This document shows positions 61,057 through 64,000 of a stretch of 64,000 nt of DNA, piece by piece. Origin of the DNA: Sorghum bicolor (lineage: Eukaryota > Streptophyta > Magnoliopsida > Poales > Poaceae); contig NC_012873.2 in assembly GCF_000003195.3 (NCBI RefSeq), positions 24,029,317 through 24,093,316 on the forward strand, written 5' to 3'. The position numbers and the translations under genes were made by a program. Position 1 is the stretch's first letter. Each line of letters starts with the position of its first letter. Below the pieces are notes generated by a model. It did no database searches and was not told where the DNA came from. It saw nothing but the letters and a program-made list of their open reading frames with translations.

Positions 61057-61763
61057 TTAAGTCACCATTTCTGTCCAAAAAGGACGACCTAGGAATGCCA
61101 AGCATCTACTGCTCCATAAATGGATACAATTTCTACAAGACGTTTTGCGACACTGGATCGGGCATCAATATATTAGCTGCAGTCACCTATCGGCTCTTGT
61201 TCAGAACCATGCCCCTAAAATCAACATACATTCAGCTCCAGATGGCAGATCAGACATTTTGAGAGGTTAAAGGTAAAGTAACTGATGTCCCTGTCAAAAT
61301 AGACGATCATTTTGTCTACATAGACTTTTAGGTTATTGACATGGGAGAAGATGAATACGATCAACCCATCATCCTTGGAAGACCGTTGCTCAGCACTGTT
61401 AAAGCAATCGTCTACATTGGAACCGGAGAAGTCCACATGCACTTCCCCTCAGAGAAGGTACACCGCTATTTCACTGACCCTAACTATATCGTTGAAGACT
61501 CTAAGCAGGTGAGAAAACGACGCAACCGCAACCAGAGGAGGCAGATCATCAAGGACGGATGGGCAGATTATGAAGGAGAAGTGATAAGGTCTGAAGACAT
61601 ACAGTTTAAACAGAATTATCCAGAGGAGACCGTAGCACCGAGTCAGGTGTGGAAAGAGAAGATAACTATACATGAAGAGGAGGCGCTGCCGGAAGCACCG
61701 ACTCCGCCACCCAACGAATTTCAGGATAACTGGGAAACGGAGAGTCCCGTTCGGAGGACTTAA
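61057..61763 (+). pseudogene. Ath2 second retropepsin-like domain and basic/acidic tail
   Basis: A second complete domain: SIYCSINGYNFYKTFCDTGS (D codon 61149-61151), QLQMADQTF, VIDMGEDEYDQ and IILGRPLLSTVKAIVYIG. Then a tail with a basic run (RKRRNRNQRRQ) and an acidic Pro-rich end. Stops TGA 61260-61262 and TAG 61328-61330 fit CGA and CAG origins. The stop at 61761-61763 closes the coding part of the element; no RT follows. Confidence 0.78.
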
Positions 61764-63899
61764 AAACACCGAACGCCTTGCCAAGAGGTAAACTTGGTAG
61801 TTATCTTTTTCCTTTCAAATATTTAAAATAGTTTATTTAGTTAATTATGTTCATACTATCCTAAAAAGAAAATAAAAATGTGAAAAATAGTAAGCCCCAT
61901 GTGAGTATACGAGTGGCATAAAACCCATAAGTACATTCACTGTGGTCGCATAAAAATAAAATAAATATTCTTTTCTGCTTTATAAAATGAAAATATAAAA
62001 ATAGAGAGTAATATTTATTGAGGAGGCTCAACATGATAAAGGCTAGATATTTATGCTAACACTTAATCAGTTCCACATAGCTTTGTTGTCTATTTGAGCT
62101 CCACATAATTTAAGAATCAAGAAGACTAGCAGACGGAGGACATTCTAATCGCTGTCAGAATGCTGCTGACTTTCAAATGCACCTCTGCCACCTTCTAGCT
62201 ACATCAGAAGAAATTACGTCAAAATTCAGCTTGGGGGAGAGCACCCCCATTTATCTCGCTATGTATTTCCATCTATCTTTATACTTATACTATATTAAAA
62301 TATAAATATACATAACTATGAAAAACCAAATAAAGATTTTGTGCTTATATATATCTTTTGCTTAGTGTGTTTAATAAATAAATAAAGTGGCTATGCTAAA
62401 CTGAATCTTAATAATAAAACTCTAGCATGGATATGATGAATAGTTGCTTTGCCTAATTTTCAAATTTGAGTTTTCTCTCTAATTTAGACATAACTGTTAT
62501 AATTTTAAGCTTGCTCAAAACCTGAATTGTGGGAAGAAAACATGATCTGAAGTCTAAGTTGTTAACGGATATGATATGGGAAGGTTGAGCTGCTGTTTAT
62601 CTGTTCCTATAGATGCTAGAATTCTAGAGAATTTTCTCTTTTAAAATCTTTAAAATAATACATAATGAGTTCCAGTATGATGAGAGTTTAAATTCCTACC
62701 ACAGCCATATATACATGCTTGCTAGATTTTAAGCCACACATTTACTTTTTACTGCTTATGAGCATTGAGTGTGGTAAAGCTATGTAGACCCTTAGGAGCT
62801 TGTCATGTGGTTAAATCAAGATTCACTTGCACGTTCACTCACACATGCTGCTTCTACTCCGAAAGTACGCATCCACATATATCCACCCATTTCCATCTCC
62901 AGAACCACCCAAAAATATTCTACTCCTAATCCGAGAGAGAATAGCCGAAAACGTTTTTGTTTTCCCCTGTGAAATAAATGCTCAAGTTATCTTGGTTACT
63001 ACCACTTGCTATATTATTTCAGGAGATGAGTGCTCTAAAAAAATAAAAAAAGATATGAGGAAATAAAAAGGGGCAAGTGCCCGGAACCTCGAAAGAAAAG
63101 AAAAAGTGAGACGAGAGGTAAAAATGGACAAGTGTCCGACAGTAGAATTAGGGGTGCAAGATACCCACCTGAGAGGAAAGAAAATGAAATATAGAGCATC
63201 TCATTCTCCTCACAAAGTTTCAAAAGAGCAAGAAAGGTATGTATCCCCTCAAAAGAGCAATAAGTAGAATTAGACTTTCACCATTGTTATCACCATCATC
63301 ACCATACACCATTCATTCGCCACACATGCACATCTTGATTTGACTTATTGATTTGTTTCTTTGGATCCATGATTTGACTATACAATAAATGTCTTGTAAG
63401 TATGTATACTCTATCTCCCACCTATGAGCTCCAAATATCAAAAGCCTTATTAGAGTAGGGTGAGAGAGAAGGCAATGTCACTATGTCGTATACCACAAAT
63501 ACTACATATTTTGAGAGAAGGTATATACCATCACTGCCTTGGTAAGAATCCAGAAATACCACAAAAGAGAGATCTGAGAGAGTCATATAAGGAATCTCTA
63601 AGTTTTATTTGAAAATCTGCAAAAACTCCAGAGCTATAGCTGATCAAGAATAAGAGACATGGCACTTGACTAGACCGTTCTATCTTTTAACTACTCAAGA
63701 CAGAAGAGACGGTTACAAGTCCCATGGTGAAAGGTAAAATAAGTAAGTTTTAAGTCTTGACAGTTTACTCTAACCCAGAGATGAGATCTCATTTAAAAGC
63801 ATGTGTACCGTCAATTTTTAAAAGTATTGCAGTAACTTCTGATCCATCGCTGAGATTATCCTTGCTCAGGGACGAGCAAGAGGTAAGCTTGGGGGAGTT
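61764..63899 (+). other. Ath2 3' untranslated region and polypurine tract
   Basis: 2.1 kb, AT-rich, no credible ORF. It contains a second purine-rich site cttgggggagagcacccccat (62230) and the segment shared with Ath1 (63064-63155), and ends aagcttgggggagtt (63885-63899) as polypurine tract before the LTR. Confidence 0.75.
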
Positions 63900-64000
63900 T
63901 GTTGACGGTCCTTAAGTATCAAATTTAATTATCAAATAAACAAAGAAAAGGATCCAAATGAAATCAACATCAAGACTTAGGGTTTTATCTGACAGAATTC
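63900..64000 (+). repeat. Ath2 3' LTR (first 101 bases)
   Basis: TGTTGACGGTCCTTAAGTATC onward, matching 40244 and the truncated 23534 copy; runs off the window. Confidence 0.9.

Larger units (their letters stand above)
40244..64000 (+). mobile_element. Ath2: Athila-like element with gag and two proteases only (3' end outside window)
   Basis: 5' LTR 40244-43132 (with a solo LTR inside), PBS 43141-43158, leader interrupted by Tek2, gag from 59242, two protease domains, a 2.1 kb 3' untranslated region, polypurine tract and the first 101 bases of the 3' LTR. No RT, RNase H or integrase exists between protease and 3' LTR, so it is non-autonomous. Left flank acaat (40239-40243) is the expected target site. 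Confidence 0.85.

Overview
The window is grass-type (Poaceae, probably panicoid) heterochromatic plant DNA. I see no host gene, tRNA, rRNA or CRISPR. Essentially every base belongs to nested Ty3/gypsy LTR retrotransposons. The evidence is the PBS types, the chromodomain, dual-RNase H and Athila-like polyproteins, and the 4.2-4.6 kb LTRs that begin TGTAACA when read on the minus strand. Local names used below: Tek = Tekay-like chromovirus with giant LTRs; Tat = Tat/Ogre/Grande-like; Ath = Athila-like.

Left nest, 1-39360. Tek1 (1-13034, minus, left end cut by the window) sits in the gag of Tat1 (13035-23533, plus). Tat1 sits in an Athila-type LTR (LTR-N, 23534-25208). LTR-N sits in the reverse transcriptase of Ath1 (25209-35186, plus). 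Ath1's right end abuts the 5' LTR of Tat2 (35187-39360, plus, truncated). A solo Tek-type LTR (Tek3, 30471-34643) lies in the 3' LTR of Ath1. The nest appears to be five levels deep, with each boundary at TG..CA ends; the left halves of several host elements lie outside the window.

Right nest, 39361-64000. A fragment resembling the end of a CACTA DNA transposon (39361-40243) is interrupted by Ath2 (40244 to beyond 64000, plus). The 5' LTR of Ath2 carries a solo LTR of the Ath1 subfamily (40368-41598, perfect TCTAT duplication). Its leader, just after the PBS, carries a complete second Tekay element, Tek2 (43175-58951, minus). Ath2 encodes only gag and two tandem retropepsin-like domains, with no RT, RNase H or integrase, so it looks non-autonomous. 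Ath1, with related LTRs and a related 3' leader, is the plausible autonomous partner type.

Most interesting content: (1) Tat1 carries on its antisense strand a six-exon gene with its own TATA box, phase-consistent introns, a plant-mobile-domain (PMD) exon and a coiled-coil exon. (2) The hexamer GCCGAT/ATCGGC occurs about 86 times in the 10.5 kb of Tat1 (about 5 expected), in every frame, in introns and in the LTR; it is rare in the Tek elements. Tat2 shows a different enriched hexamer, CTCGAG. Together these suggest an element-specific recognition code. (3) Both Tek elements have an extra ORF before gag with a dsRBD-like N-terminus, coiled coil and acidic tail. (4) Ath1 has an env-position ORF behind its own sense-strand TATA box. 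(5) Most coding regions are broken, mainly by apparent C-to-T changes creating stops.
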